64,000 nucleotides of DNA from Albimonas sp963816545 (GCA_963816545.1 CAWFLE010000007.1:992001-1056000), one strand, 5' to 3'. Counted from the first letter of the stretch, positions 26,943 through 36,929 are shown. Translations and numbers: made by a program. Notes: a model not told the origin generated them from the sequence alone.

Positions 26943-28181
26943 TCAGGCCGCGGAAAGGCCGTGCAGGAAGCGGACGAAGACGCGGGCGGCGGCGAGGATC
27001 GCCGCCTCGTCCACGCACTCGTCGGCGTGGTGGGTCAGCCCCTCGCGGCAGCGCAGGAACAGCATCGCCGACGGGCAGAGATCGGCCATCACCGCCGCGT
27101 CATGGGCGGGACCGGAGGGGAGCCGCACCGGCGCGACCTCGGGCGAATCCGCGGCCACTGCGGCGGCGAGGCGGTTGGCGAGCCCGGGGTCGCAGATGCG
27201 GGCGGGCTGGACGTGGAAGCGGCGCATGTCGCAGCCCAGCCCCCGCTCGGCGCAGATCCGCCAGACCTCGGACCGCAGGTGAACGGCGGCGGCCTCCCGC
27301 GGGCGATCCTCGGGCGCCCGCAGTTCCACCGACAGGGAGGCCGAGGCGGGCACGCCGTTGACGAGGTTCGGGTAGGTCTCGATCCGGCCGACGGAGGCGA
27401 TCAGCCCGGGCTCGGCGCGGCACATCCGCTCCACCGAGAGGATCAGCTCCGCGGCGCCGGCAAGCGCGTCGCGCCGCAGCTCCATGGGCGTGGCGCCCGC
27501 ATGGCCGGCGGCGCCTGCAAGCTCCACCGCCCAGCGCTCCACCCCCTGGATGGCGGTGACCACGCCCACGGGCTGACCCAGACGCTCCAGCACCGGCCCC
27601 TGCTCGATATGGAGTTCGAGGTAGCCGAACAGGTCCCGCGGATCGCGCCGCGCCTCCGCCACGCGGTCCGGGTCGCCGCCGAAGGCGCGCAGCGCATCGG
27701 CGTAGACCTCGCCCTGCGCATCGCGAAGCTGCATGTGCCGATCCGGCAGCAGCCCGGTGATGGCGCGGGCGCCGGCCATGCCGTCAGGGAAGCGCACGCC
27801 TTCCTCGTCCGGCAGGGCCAGCACCTCCACCGCCACGGGAAGCTCGGCGTCCCGGAGATGTTCGAGCGCGAGGATCGGCAGCAGGATGCCCAGCGCCCCG
27901 TCGAACCGCCCGCCGCCGCGCACGCTGTCGAGATGCGAGCCGGTGAGCAGCGTCAGCGCGCCCGGCGGGCCGGGCCTGCGGCCGATCAGCGTGCCCATCG
28001 GATCCCGCCGCACTTCCAGTCCCGCCGCCTCCATCCAGCCGGCCACGAGATCGGAGGCCGCGCGGTGTTCCGGGGTGAACGGACGGCGGGAGACGCCCGG
28101 CCCGGGCTCGGAGCAGGCGGCGAGCCTGTCGATCCGCTCGAGCAGGCGGGTCGCGAAGTCCTCGGGCGGCGGGGTCAGCAT
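26943..28181 (-). CDS. M20-family Zn-dependent amidohydrolase (N-carbamoyl-amino-acid hydrolase/allantoate amidohydrolase type)
   Basis: A 412-residue binuclear metal hydrolase. Metal ligands appear in GSHLDSVRGGGRFDGALG, ALPDEEGVRF, LHIEQGPVLE and the C-terminal GLTHHADE. A substrate-binding region RIETYPNLVNGVPASA is also typical. Family members hydrolyse N-carbamoyl amino acids, beta-ureidopropionate, allantoate or ureidoglycine; the exact substrate cannot be fixed. No pyrimidine or purine catabolic neighbour is present. Confidence 0.9.
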   Translation of the reverse strand: MLTPPPEDFATRLLERIDRLAACSEPGPGVSRRPFTPEHRAASDLVAGWMEAAGLEVRRDPMGTLIGRRPGPPGALTLLTGSHLDSVRGGGRFDGALGILLPILALEHLRDAELPVAVEVLALPDEEGVRFPDGMAGARAITGLLPDRHMQLRDAQGEVYADALRAFGGDPDRVAEARRDPRDLFGYLELHIEQGPVLERLGQPVGVVTAIQGVERWAVELAGAAGHAGATPMELRRDALAGAAELILSVERMCRAEPGLIASVGRIETYPNLVNGVPASASLSVELRAPEDRPREAAAVHLRSEVWRICAERGLGCDMRRFHVQPARICDPGLANRLAAAVAADSPEVAPVRLPSGPAHDAAVMADLCPSAMLFLRCREGLTHHADECVDEAAILAAARVFVRFLHGLSAA

Positions 28182-28320
28182 GGTCGCGCCGCTTCGGAAA
28201 GCGGAGAGGGACGAATTTCGAGGGATCGACGCGCACGCATGAACCGCTCCTTGACCGAAGCGGAAGAATGCGGCCCACGGAGCGCCGCGTCCACAGTTGC
28301 GGAGTTAAACGATCATATAT

Positions 28321-28770
28321 TCATTCATTTGCCCGGAACCGGGCCCGCACGTCCCGCGGCCCGATGCGGCGGCCGGTGCGGGCGTCGGCGAGCACCGGTT
28401 CGATGGTCTCGCCGGTGTCGCGGAATTCGTAGGTCATGGGCGGCCCGTCCGGCAGGGGCAGGTGCCGGTCGGCCCAGGTCACGAGGGTCATCAGCACGGG
28501 CTGGAGGTCCAGCCCCCGCTCGGTCAGCCGGTATTCGTGGCGGGGCGGGCGCTGCTGGTAGGGCTCCCGCCGCAGCACGCCCGCCGCCTCCAGCTTGCGC
28601 AGCCGGTCGGCGAGCACATGGCGGGTGACGCCGAGGCGCTGCTGGAAATCCTCGAACCTGCGCACGCCGCGGAAGCAGTCCCGCAGGATCAGCAGGGTCC
28701 AGCGGTCTCCGATCACCGAGAGGCCGCGGGCGACGGGGCAGGTTTCCTGATCGAGTTCGGTCCAGCGCAT
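28321..28770 (-). CDS. HxlR-family transcriptional regulator
   Basis: A 149-residue winged-helix protein. The HxlR signature runs CPVARGLSVIGDRWTLLILRD, with a cysteine at residue 10, then RRFEDFQQRLGVTRHVLADRL and the wing PRHEYRLTERG. Many family members sense aldehydes, quinones or disulfide stress through that N-terminal cysteine. It is divergent from the thioesterase and MATE genes, with a duplicated palindromic operator in between, so it probably represses them and itself. ATG 28770 is preferred; the earlier ATG would lie within the operator region. Confidence 0.9.
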   Translation of the reverse strand: MRWTELDQETCPVARGLSVIGDRWTLLILRDCFRGVRRFEDFQQRLGVTRHVLADRLRKLEAAGVLRREPYQQRPPRHEYRLTERGLDLQPVLMTLVTWADRHLPLPDGPPMTYEFRDTGETIEPVLADARTGRRIGPRDVRARFRANE

Positions 28771-28796
28771 GGCGGAGATATAGCACGGCTTGACAG

Positions 28797-28840
28797 GTTC
28801 CGAAAGGGAACGCACTCTGAGCGCGTTCCGAAAGGGAACG
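28797..28840. promoter_or_regulatory. Duplicated operator for the divergent HxlR-type regulator
   Basis: The 16-base word GTTCCGAAAGGGAACG occurs twice exactly, at 28797-28812 and 28825-28840, with starts 28 bp apart. Each copy is itself a dyad (GTTCC...GGAAC). The pair lies between the hxlR-type start (28770) and the thioesterase start (28860), and a TTGACA (28790-28795) abuts the first copy. A double, spaced dyad in the divergent gap is the expected layout for HxlR autoregulation. Confidence 0.8.
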
Positions 28841-28859
28841 GACTTGACGGGAGGCCGCC

Positions 28860-29384
28860 ATGGCCGACGGAGCCGACGCAGGCCCGACGCGCACCCGCAG
28901 CTACAGCTACTCCGCCGCGGGGCTGAATATGGGCGCGGCGATGCGGATGACCGGGCTCGACTACATGCGCGCGCTGGTGGCGGGAGATTTCGGGGCGCGG
29001 CCCTCCATCGGCGACACCATCGGCATGACGCTCCCGTTCGACGTCGAGTTCGGGAAGGTCTCCTTCGCCGCAGAGGCGGCGGACTTCCTGCTCAACCCGC
29101 TCGGGGCGGTCCACGGCGGCTTCGCGGCGACGCTGCTCGACAGCTGCATGGGCTGCGCGGTGCACACGGCGCTGCCGGAGGCGACGGGCTACACCACCGC
29201 CGAGCTGAAGGTGAACTACACGCGCGCGATCCTGCCCCGGACGGGGCGGCTGGTGGCGACCGGCTCGGTGATCCATGTCGGCCGGCGGATGGCGACGGCG
29301 GAGGGGCGGCTGACCGGCGAGGACGGCAAGCTCTACGCCCACGGCTCCACGACCTGTTTCGTGTTCCCGCTGGAGGCGCGGTGA
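28860..29384 (+). CDS. PaaI-type hot-dog thioesterase
   Basis: A 174-residue hot-dog protein with the PaaI/YdiI thioesterase signature NPLGAVHGGFAATLLDSCMG, followed by TTAELKVNYTRAI and a VGRRMATAEGRL strand. It likely hydrolyses aromatic or medium acyl-CoA thioesters. It is transcribed from the gap with the two HxlR-type operators and overlaps the MATE gene (TGATG), so the two are likely co-regulated. Confidence 0.88.
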   Translation: MADGADAGPTRTRSYSYSAAGLNMGAAMRMTGLDYMRALVAGDFGARPSIGDTIGMTLPFDVEFGKVSFAAEAADFLLNPLGAVHGGFAATLLDSCMGCAVHTALPEATGYTTAELKVNYTRAILPRTGRLVATGSVIHVGRRMATAEGRLTGEDGKLYAHGSTTCFVFPLEAR

Positions 29385-30785
29385 TGGTCGCGGCGGCCGG
29401 CCCCCTGCCCTCCCGCGCCCAGGCGGGGCGGGCGGCGCGCACCAAGCTGCTGCTGGAGGCGCCCATCGCGCCGACGCTGGCGCGGCTCGCGGCGCCCAAC
29501 GTGATCGCGATGGTGGTGACCTCGCTCGTCAGCATCGCCGAGGGGATGTTCGCCGGCCAGATGGGCGTCTCGGCGCTGGCGGGGCTCGCGCTGGTGTTTC
29601 CCGCTGGTGATGCTGACGCAGATGCTGTCCGGGGGGGCGATGGGGGGCGCGATCTCGTCCGCCGTCGCTCGGGCGCTGGGGTCCGGCTCCGAGGCGCGGG
29701 CCGAGCGGCTGATCCTGCACGCCGCGGTGATCGCGGTGACGGCGGCGGGGCTGACGGCCGTTCTGATGGCGCTGTTCGGCGAGGCGCTGTTCGCCGCGCT
29801 GGGGGGCGAGGGGGCGGCGCTCGCGGCGGCGCTGGCCTACGCGGCGGTCTTCTTCCCCGGTTGCTTCGCGCACTGGCTGTGCAATTCGCTGCTCTCGGCC
29901 ATCCGGGGGACAGGGAACATGGCGGCGCCGTCGCTGATCCTGTTCCTCGCGGCGCTGGGGTCGATCCCGCTCGCGGGGGCGCTGTCGCTGGGCTGGGGGC
30001 CGTTCCCGGCGCTGGGAATGGCGGGGCTCGCGGCCGGACAGGTGACGTCCTACACCATCGGAATGCTGGCGGCCGGGGTCTATCTGGCGGGCGGACGGGC
30101 GGGGATCTCGCTGCGCGGCGCGTGGGGGCGGCTCTCGGGGGCGCTGTTTCTGGACATCCTGCGGGTCGGGCTGATCGCGTCCTTCTCGGCGATCCAGACG
30201 GTGGTGACCATCGTGGTGATGGTCGGGCTGGTGGGCCGGTTCGGAGAGCCTGCGCTGGCCGGCTACGGCCTCGGCGCGCGGCTGGAGTTCCTGATGGTGC
30301 CGGTGGTGTTCGGCATCGGCGCCGCGATGACGGCCATGGTCGGGGCCAATATCGGCGCGGGCCGCCGGGGACGGGCGCTGCGGGTGGCGTGGACCGGGTC
30401 GCTCGCGGCCGCGGTCATCGTGGGGAGCATCGGCGGGACCTTCGCCCTCTTCCCCGACCTGTGGCTGGGCCTGTTCCTCGATCCGGCCGACGAGGCCGCC
30501 CGCGCCGCCGGTCGCGCCTACTTCGCGACCGTCGGGCCGTTCTACGGGTTCTTCGCGCTCGGCCTCGCGCTCTACTTCGCCTCGCAGGGGGCGGGACGGG
30601 TGCTCTGGCCGGTGCTGGGCGGCTTCCTTCGGATGGGCGTGGCGGTCGGCGGCGGCTTCCTGCTGGTGGAGGGCTTCGGCGCCGGCCTCGGCGGCGTCTT
30701 CGCGGCGGTGGCGGCGGGGATGCTCAGCTACGGGATCCTGACGGCGGCCGCGATCCGGCTGGGCGCCTGGGGACGGAACGCCTGA
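29384..30785 (+). CDS. MATE-family multidrug/metabolite efflux protein (one frameshift)
   Basis: A membrane protein of about 467 residues with 12 hydrophobic helices. The MATE features are PTLARLAAPNVIAMVVTSLV, AGQMGVSALAG, the mid-protein AIRGTGNMAAPS and MVGANIGAGRRGRALR. An extra base near 29603 breaks the frame after LALVFP; removing it gives LVMLTQMLSGGAMGGAISS. MATE proteins export cationic compounds using Na+ or H+ gradients. It overlaps the thioesterase stop and is probably under HxlR-type control. Confidence 0.9.
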
Positions 30786-30813
30786 CGCGCCCTCCCGGCG
30801 CCGGGCTTCCTCG

Positions 30814-30844
30814 GGCCCGCTCCGGCGACGGAGCGGGCCTTTTT
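30814..30844 (+). terminator. Intrinsic terminator after the MATE gene
   Basis: GGCCCGCTCC pairs perfectly with GGAGCGGGCC around GGCGAC and is followed by five Ts. It is the clearest intrinsic terminator in the window, 28 bp after the MATE stop, and separates it from the sugar-transport operon. Confidence 0.93.
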
Positions 30845-31026
30845 CCCGCCATCTCCCCACCATGCAGGACGCCATCCCGTCATGCGGTTTGACATTGAAC
30901 CCCGAGCCCGCACTCTTTGCAGCCATCGCACATGCGCGGCGGGCGGACGGCCTGTCGTGCCCAAATGACTTGGCGGGGTCTTCTGCGCGTCCGGCGCGCG
31001 GCTCCGCCCTCAGGAGGAGCCCCCGC

Positions 31027-32286
31027 ATGAGCCGACCCGTCAATCTCGTCTCCCTCGCCGTCGCGGGCCTGATCGCGGCCGGGCCCGCAACGGCCGCGGA
31101 CCTGCAGATCGTCTCGGGCCCCGTCGGCCGGGACAACGAGGTCCTGCGCGAGAACCTCGACCTGTTCGAGCAGCGCACCGGCCATACGGTGGAGATCGTG
31201 GAGATGCCCTCCTCCTCCACCGACCAGTTCGCGCAGTACCGGCTGTGGCTGTCGGCGGGGAACTCCGACATCGACGTCTACCGCACCGACATCATCTGGG
31301 CCCCCCAGCTCGCCGACCACCTGACGGACCTGTCGGAGGCCGCTTCGGGCGAAGCGGACAAGCACTTCAGCTCGATCATCCAGTCGCAGACCGTGAACGG
31401 GCGGCTGGTGGCCATGCCGATGTTCACCGACGCGCCGGCGCTCTACTACCGCACCGACCTTCTGGAGAAATACGGGCTGGAGCCCCCGAAGACCTGGGCC
31501 GAGATGGCCGAGGCCGCCAAAACCATCCAGGACGGCGAGCGGTCGGAGGGCGCCTCGGACTTCCACGGCTACGTCTTCCAGGGCGCCGCCTACGAGGGGC
31601 TGACCTGCAACGGCCTCGAATGGGTGAACTCCCACGGCGGCGGCATGATCGTGTCGCCGGAGGGCGAGATCACCATCAACTCCGAAGCCGCGGCCGAGGC
31701 GCTGACCCAGGCCGCCGGCTGGATCGGGACCATCAGCCCCGAAGGCGTGCTCGCCTACAAGGAGGAGGAGAGCCGCGGCGTCTGGCAGACCGGCAATGCC
31801 GCCTTCATGCGCAACTGGCCCTACGCCTGGGCGCTGGGGCAGTCGGACGACTCGGCCGTGAAGGACAAGTTCGCCATCGTCCCCCTGCCCTCGGGTGGCG
31901 AGGGCTCGGCCGCGACGCTGGGGGGCTGGAACCTAGCGGTCTCGAAGTACTCCCCCGACCAGGAGGCCGCCATCGAGCTGGTGATGTTCCTGTCGTCGGA
32001 GGAGGCGCAGAAGCGCCGGGCCATCGAGCTGACCCGCCTGCCCACGATCAAGGCCCTCTACGACGACCCGGAGGTGGCGCAGGCGCAGCCCTCCATCCCC
32101 CAGTGGAAGGAGATCTTCCTCAACACCGTGCCCCGCCCCTCGGCCCCCACGCAGGGCGACTACAACGAGGTGTCCAAGGAATTCTGGGACGCCGTCCACG
32201 CCACCCTCTCCGGCGAGCGTCCGGCGGAGGCGAGCCTCGCGCGGCTGGAGGCGCGGCTGGAGCGGATCAAGGGCTCGGGCTGGTAG
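31027..32286 (+). CDS. ABC transporter sugar-binding protein (ThuE/AglE-like)
   Basis: A 419-residue periplasmic binding protein of the maltose/trehalose type with a signal peptide ending AGPATAAD. Family segments are YRTDIIWAPQLADHL, MPMFTDAPALYYRTDLLEKYG, FQGAAYEGLTCNGLEW and MRNWPYAWALG. It starts an operon with two permeases, a GH13 alpha-glucosidase and an ATPase, the gene set of rhizobial aglEFGAK and thuEFGK systems. The ligand is therefore probably an alpha-glucoside such as trehalose, maltose or sucrose. A GGAGGAG site precedes ATG 31027. Confidence 0.9.
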   Translation: MSRPVNLVSLAVAGLIAAGPATAADLQIVSGPVGRDNEVLRENLDLFEQRTGHTVEIVEMPSSSTDQFAQYRLWLSAGNSDIDVYRTDIIWAPQLADHLTDLSEAASGEADKHFSSIIQSQTVNGRLVAMPMFTDAPALYYRTDLLEKYGLEPPKTWAEMAEAAKTIQDGERSEGASDFHGYVFQGAAYEGLTCNGLEWVNSHGGGMIVSPEGEITINSEAAAEALTQAAGWIGTISPEGVLAYKEEESRGVWQTGNAAFMRNWPYAWALGQSDDSAVKDKFAIVPLPSGGEGSAATLGGWNLAVSKYSPDQEAAIELVMFLSSEEAQKRRAIELTRLPTIKALYDDPEVAQAQPSIPQWKEIFLNTVPRPSAPTQGDYNEVSKEFWDAVHATLSGERPAEASLARLEARLERIKGSGW

Positions 32287-32320
32287 GCCCCGTGCCCCGG
32301 CCTGACCTCCGGGCGCCCGC

Positions 32321-33344
32321 ATGAGCGAGGAGCGCCCGCGACCCGCGCGGATGTTCCTCGCGCCCCTGCTCCGGCGCGCTGCGCCGGACGGGGGGCCGAA
32401 GCCGCGGGCCTCCGAGCTTCGCCTCCAGCGCCTGCGCGCGGCGCGGCTGTTCCTGCTGCCGATGCTGGCGGTGCTGGCCTTCGTCGCGGGCTGGCCGCTG
32501 GCCAAGACCATCTGGTTCAGCTTCACCGACGCCTCGCTGGATTCCATGGGCGAGGCGGCGTGGGTGGGCTTCGCCAACTACCTTGAATGGTTCTCCTGGG
32601 GCGACGGGCCGGATGACGGCGAGTGGGTGGGCCTGCTCGCCGACTCCGGCTGGTGGAACGCCGTCTGGAACACGGTCCGCTTCACCCTCGTCACCGTCAG
32701 CGTGGAGACGGTGCTGGGCATGGCCATCGCGCTGGTGCTGAACATGGACTTCCCCTTCCGCGGCCTCGTGCGCGCGGCGGTGCTGATCCCGTGGGCCATC
32801 CCCACCATCGTCAGCGCCAAGATGTGGGGCTGGATGCTCAACGACCAGTTCGGCGTGATCAACGACCTCGGGATGAAGCTCGGCCTGCTGTCGGCGCCGG
32901 TCGCGTGGATCGCGTCGGCCGACACCGCCATGATCGCGGTGATGATCGTGGACATCTGGAAGACCACGCCCTTCATGGCGCTCCTGATCCTCGCGGGCCT
33001 CCAGATGATCCCGCGCGACATCTACGAGGCCGCGAAGATCGACGGCGTCCACCCGGTCAAGGTGTTCTGGAAAGTCACCCTGCCGCTGGTGGTCCCCGCC
33101 CTGATCGTGGCCACCATCTTCCGCGGCCTCGACGCCCTGCGGGTGTTCGACATCGTCTACGTCCTGACCCCGAACAACGCCCAGACCACGCACCATGTCG
33201 GTCTTCGCCCAGCAGAACCTCTTCCAGTTCGACAACTTCGCCTACGGCTCCGCCGCCTCCACCCTGCTGTTCGTGGTGATCGCCCTCATCACCATCCTCT
33301 ACATCAAGGTCGCGCGGCTGGACCTGGAAGGGGGCGGACGATGA
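32321..33344 (+). CDS. ABC sugar permease, MalF-like (one frameshift)
   Basis: A membrane permease of about 340 residues. The MalF-type core has AARLFLLPMLAVLAFVAGWP, six predicted helices and the coupling EAA loop IYEAAKIDGVHPVKVFWKVTLP. An extra C near 33191 breaks the frame in NNAQTTTMSVFAQQ; after it the protein continues to ITILYIKVARLDLEGGGR and a stop that overlaps the next permease (ATGA). It forms the channel with the second permease. Confidence 0.9.
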
Positions 33345-34166
33345 CGCTCGTGAAGCAGGCCGGGTTCTGGGCGCTGATCGCCTTCATCCTGCTGTTCTCG
33401 GTGTTCCCCTTCTACTACGCCATCCTCACCAGCTTCGAGAGCGGCACGGCATATTCGAGGTCAACTACCTCCCCGACCGCTTCGACCTCGGCAACTACGT
33501 CTCGCGTGCTCACGCAGGGGTCGTTCCCGCGCAACTTCCTCAACTCGGTGGTGGTGGCGATCGCCGTCGGTCGCGCTCTCGCTGTTCCTCGCCGTCACCG
33601 CCGCCTACGCCCTCTCCCGCGTCCCCTTCCGCGGCCGCGGCCTCCTGCTGCTGACCATCCTCTCCGTCTCGATGTTCCCGCAGATCGCCGTGCTCGCGGG
33701 GCTGTTCGAGATGGTCCGCGCCTTCGGCCTCTACAACACGCTGGGCTCGCTGATCCTGAGCTACATGATCTTCACCCTGCCCTTCACCGTCTGGGTCCTG
33801 ACCACCTTCATGCGCGACATGCCCGCCGAGATCGAGGAGGCCGCCATCGTCGACGGCGCCACGCCCTTCCAGATCGTGTGGAAGGTGTTCCTGCCCCTGA
33901 TGTGGCCCGCGCTGATCACCACGGGCCTGCTGGCCTTCATCCAGGCGTGGAACGAGTTCCTGTTCGCCCTCACCTTCGTCTCCAGCAACGAGACCCGCAC
34001 GGTCCCCGTCGCCATCGCCCTCCTCTCCGGCTCCTCCGGCAAGGAGGTGCCGTGGGGCGAGATCATGGCCGCCTCGGTCATCGTCACGCTGCCGCTGGTG
34101 GTCATGGTGCTGATCTTCCAGCGCCGCATCGTGGCGGGGCTGACCGCGGGAGGCGTCAAGGGATGA
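33341..34166 (+). CDS. ABC sugar permease, MalG-like (three frameshifts)
   Basis: A permease of about 275 residues. The C-terminal half is clean and shows the MalG EAA loop IEEAAIVDGATPFQIVWKVFLP and ITTGLLAFIQAWNEFLFALT. The N-terminal half is broken: a base is missing near 33452 and extra bases occur near 33505 and 33569. Correcting them gives FEVNYLPDRFDLGNYV, a segment like that of other sugar permeases, and SLFLAVTAAYALSRVPF. Both ends overlap neighbouring genes by ATGA, so the operon is tightly coupled. Confidence 0.88.
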
Positions 34167-35851
34167 GCCCGCAGGACCTCGCCGCTCCGCAGGCGAAGCC
34201 GGACGAGGACTGGTGGCGCGGCGCGGTGATCTACGAGATCTACCCCCGCAGCTTCCAGGACTCGAACGGCGACGGCACCGGCGACCTCGCCGGCATCACC
34301 CGCCGCCTGCCCTACGTGGCGGCGCTCGGCGCCGACGCGGTCTGGGTCGCGCCCTTCTTCCGCAGCCCGATGAAGGATTTCGGCTACGACGTCTCGGCCT
34401 ACACCGACGTGGACCCGATGTTCGGCACGATCCGGGACTTCGAGGCGATGGTGACCGAGGCGCACCGCCTGGGCCTCAAGGTCATCATGGACCTGGTGCT
34501 GTCCCACACCTCGGACCAGCACCCGTGGTTCATCGAAAGCCGAAGCTCCCGCAAGAACGCCAAGGCGGACTGGTACGTCTGGGCGGACGCGAAGCCGGAC
34601 GGCACGGCCCCGAACAACTGGCTGTCGATCTTCGGCGGGCAGGCGTGGGAATGGGACACCTCCCGCCTGCAATACTACATGCACAACTTCCTGACCTCGC
34701 AGCCGGACCTGAACTACCACTGCCCGGAGGTTCAGGACGCCATCATGAACGTGGCGCGCTTCTGGCTGGACAAGGGGGTGGACGGCTTCCGCCTCGACAC
34801 CGTCAACTTCTACTTCCACGACAAGTCGCTGGCCGACAATCCGCCCCTGCCGCCCGAGCGGCGCAACGCCAACACCGCGCCGTCCGAGAACCCCTACAAC
34901 TACCAGGACCACCTGCACGACAAGTCCCAGCCCGAGAACCTCGCCTTCCTGCGCCGCTTCCGGTCCCTGCTGAACGAATACGGCGCCAAGACCACGCTGG
35001 GCGAGGTCGGCGAGAGCCAGCGCGGGCGCGAGGTCATGGCCGCCTACACCTCGGGCGGCGACAAGGTCCACATGTGCTACGACTTCGACTTCCTCGCCCC
35101 CGACCTGCCGACCCCGCAGCGGGTGCGCGAAGTCATCGCGGGGGTCGAAAGCATCGGCCGCGACGCCTGGCCCTGCTGGGCCTTCTCCAACCACGACACG
35201 GTGCGCCACGTCTCGCGCTGGGGGGCGGCGGACCAGCCGCGCAGGATCAAGCTCTACGCCGCCCTGCTGCTGTCGCTGCGCGGCTCCGTCTGCCTCTACC
35301 AGGGCGAGGAGCTGGCCCTCACCGAGGCGCACCTGGACTACGAGGACGTGCGCGATCCCTACGGCTTGCGCCTGTGGCCCAAGTTCCGCGGCCGCGACGG
35401 CGCCCGCACCCCCATCCCGTGGGAGGCGGGCGCCCCCTTCGCCGGCTTCACCGAGGCGCCCCGCCCGTGGCTGCCCCTCCCGCCCGAACACCTCTCCCAC
35501 GCCGTGGACGCGCAGGAGGGGGACGCCGCCTCGGTCCTCAACGCCTACCGCCGGATGCTCGCCTTCCGCCGCGCGCACCTGCCGCTCGCCAAGGGCGGGA
35601 TGATCCTGGAGGATTGCGCGGCCGGCCTCGTGGTCTTCACGCGCCGGCGGCTGGACCAGCTGATCCTCTGCGCCTTCAACCTGACGAACGAGGTTCAGGC
35701 CTGCCCCGCGCCCTGGGCCGCGAAGGCGTTGAGCGGGCACGGATTCTCGGGCCAGCTCTCGGACGGGTCGCTGATCCTGGAGCCGTGGGACGCCTTTTTC
35801 GGCGCGGATGAAACGACCGCCGCCGCCGCGTGGGACGGCCTGAAAGCATGA
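34163..35851 (+). CDS. aglA: Alpha-glucosidase, GH13 family
   Basis: A 562-residue cytoplasmic glycoside hydrolase of the oligo-1,6-glucosidase/alpha-glucosidase group of GH13. The four conserved regions are present: DLVLSHTSDQH, GFRLDTVNF with nucleophile Asp212, TLGEVGES with acid/base Glu281, and FSNHDTVRH with Asp345. QDSNGDGTGDLAGI near residue 32 is the calcium-site-like segment of this subfamily. It has no signal peptide, so it hydrolyses sugars after import by the surrounding ABC system. The start overlaps the second permease gene by 4 bases. Confidence 0.94.
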   Translation: MSPQDLAAPQAKPDEDWWRGAVIYEIYPRSFQDSNGDGTGDLAGITRRLPYVAALGADAVWVAPFFRSPMKDFGYDVSAYTDVDPMFGTIRDFEAMVTEAHRLGLKVIMDLVLSHTSDQHPWFIESRSSRKNAKADWYVWADAKPDGTAPNNWLSIFGGQAWEWDTSRLQYYMHNFLTSQPDLNYHCPEVQDAIMNVARFWLDKGVDGFRLDTVNFYFHDKSLADNPPLPPERRNANTAPSENPYNYQDHLHDKSQPENLAFLRRFRSLLNEYGAKTTLGEVGESQRGREVMAAYTSGGDKVHMCYDFDFLAPDLPTPQRVREVIAGVESIGRDAWPCWAFSNHDTVRHVSRWGAADQPRRIKLYAALLLSLRGSVCLYQGEELALTEAHLDYEDVRDPYGLRLWPKFRGRDGARTPIPWEAGAPFAGFTEAPRPWLPLPPEHLSHAVDAQEGDAASVLNAYRRMLAFRRAHLPLAKGGMILEDCAAGLVVFTRRRLDQLILCAFNLTNEVQACPAPWAAKALSGHGFSGQLSDGSLILEPWDAFFGADETTAAAAWDGLKA

Positions 35852-35861
35852 CGGGGGACGG

Positions 35862-36929
35862 ATGGCGAAGCTGACGCTGGAGAAGGTCTGCAAGTCCTAC
35901 GGACGGGTGGGGGCGCTGCACGACATCGACCTGGAGATCGGGTCGGGGGAGTTCGTGGTCTTCGTCGGCCCCTCGGGCTGCGGGAAATCCACGCTCCTGC
36001 GCGTGATCGCGGGGCTGGAGGAGATCACCTCCGGCACGCTCGCCTTCGACGGGGAGGCGGTGAATCGCCTCACCCCCTCCCAGCGCGGCATCGCCATGGT
36101 GTTCCAGTCCTACGCGCTCTACCCGCACATGTCGGTCTACGAGAACATGGCCTTCGGCCTGAAGCTCTCGAAGGCCGACACGGGAACGGTGAAGGAGAAG
36201 GTCTCGGAGGCCGCGCGAATGCTCCAGCTCGACGACCTGCTGGACCGCCTCCCCCGCCAGCTCTCGGGCGGGCAGCGCCAGCGGGTCGCCATCGGCCGGG
36301 CCATCGTGCGCGACCCCCGCGTGTTCCTGTTCGACGAGCCGCTCTCGAACCTCGACGCCGCCCTCCGCGTCCAGACCCGGATCGAGATCGCCGCCCTGCA
36401 TGAGCGCATGGCCGACACCACCATGATCTACGTGACCCACGACCAGGTGGAGGCGATGACGCTCGCCGACCGCATCGTGGTCCTGCGCGACGGCCATGTG
36501 GAACAGGTCGGCTCCCCGATGGAGCTCTACCGCCGCCCCGCCAACGTCTTCGTGGCGCAGTTCATCGGCTCCCCCTCCATGAACATCCTGCCGGCGGAGG
36601 CGCGGGGCCGCGAGCTGCATCCCGCCGGCTGCCGCCCCCTGCCTCTGCCCGCCCATCCCCACGCCGACGGCCGCCTCCAGCTCGGCATCCGGCCCGAGGA
36701 TCTGCGCGAGGCCGGCTCGCAGGACGAGGTCCTGTTCGAGGGCGCCGCCTCGCTGGTGGAGAAGCTCGGCGAGATGCAGCTCGTCTACTTCGATCTGGAG
36801 GCCGGAGAGACCCCTCTCGTCGCCAAGCTCCCCGGCGCCGCCGAGGCGCGCAAGGGCCAGACCTTCCGCCTCGCCGCCGACCCCTCCGCCCTGCACCTCT
36901 TCGACCGGGAGGGCCGGGCCCTGCGCTAA
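35862..36929 (+). CDS. ABC sugar transporter ATP-binding protein (UgpC/MalK type)
   Basis: A 355-residue ATPase. Walker A is GPSGCGKST, the Q-loop VFQSYALYPHMSV, the signature LSGGQRQRVAIGRAI, Walker B VFLFDEPLSNLD, and the H-loop YVTHDQVEAMTLADR. A C-terminal MalK-like regulatory domain follows (LGIRPEDL). It powers the two permeases upstream and closes the alpha-glucoside operon. The stop overlaps that of the convergent peptide permease. Confidence 0.94.
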   Translation: MAKLTLEKVCKSYGRVGALHDIDLEIGSGEFVVFVGPSGCGKSTLLRVIAGLEEITSGTLAFDGEAVNRLTPSQRGIAMVFQSYALYPHMSVYENMAFGLKLSKADTGTVKEKVSEAARMLQLDDLLDRLPRQLSGGQRQRVAIGRAIVRDPRVFLFDEPLSNLDAALRVQTRIEIAALHERMADTTMIYVTHDQVEAMTLADRIVVLRDGHVEQVGSPMELYRRPANVFVAQFIGSPSMNILPAEARGRELHPAGCRPLPLPAHPHADGRLQLGIRPEDLREAGSQDEVLFEGAASLVEKLGEMQLVYFDLEAGETPLVAKLPGAAEARKGQTFRLAADPSALHLFDREGRALR

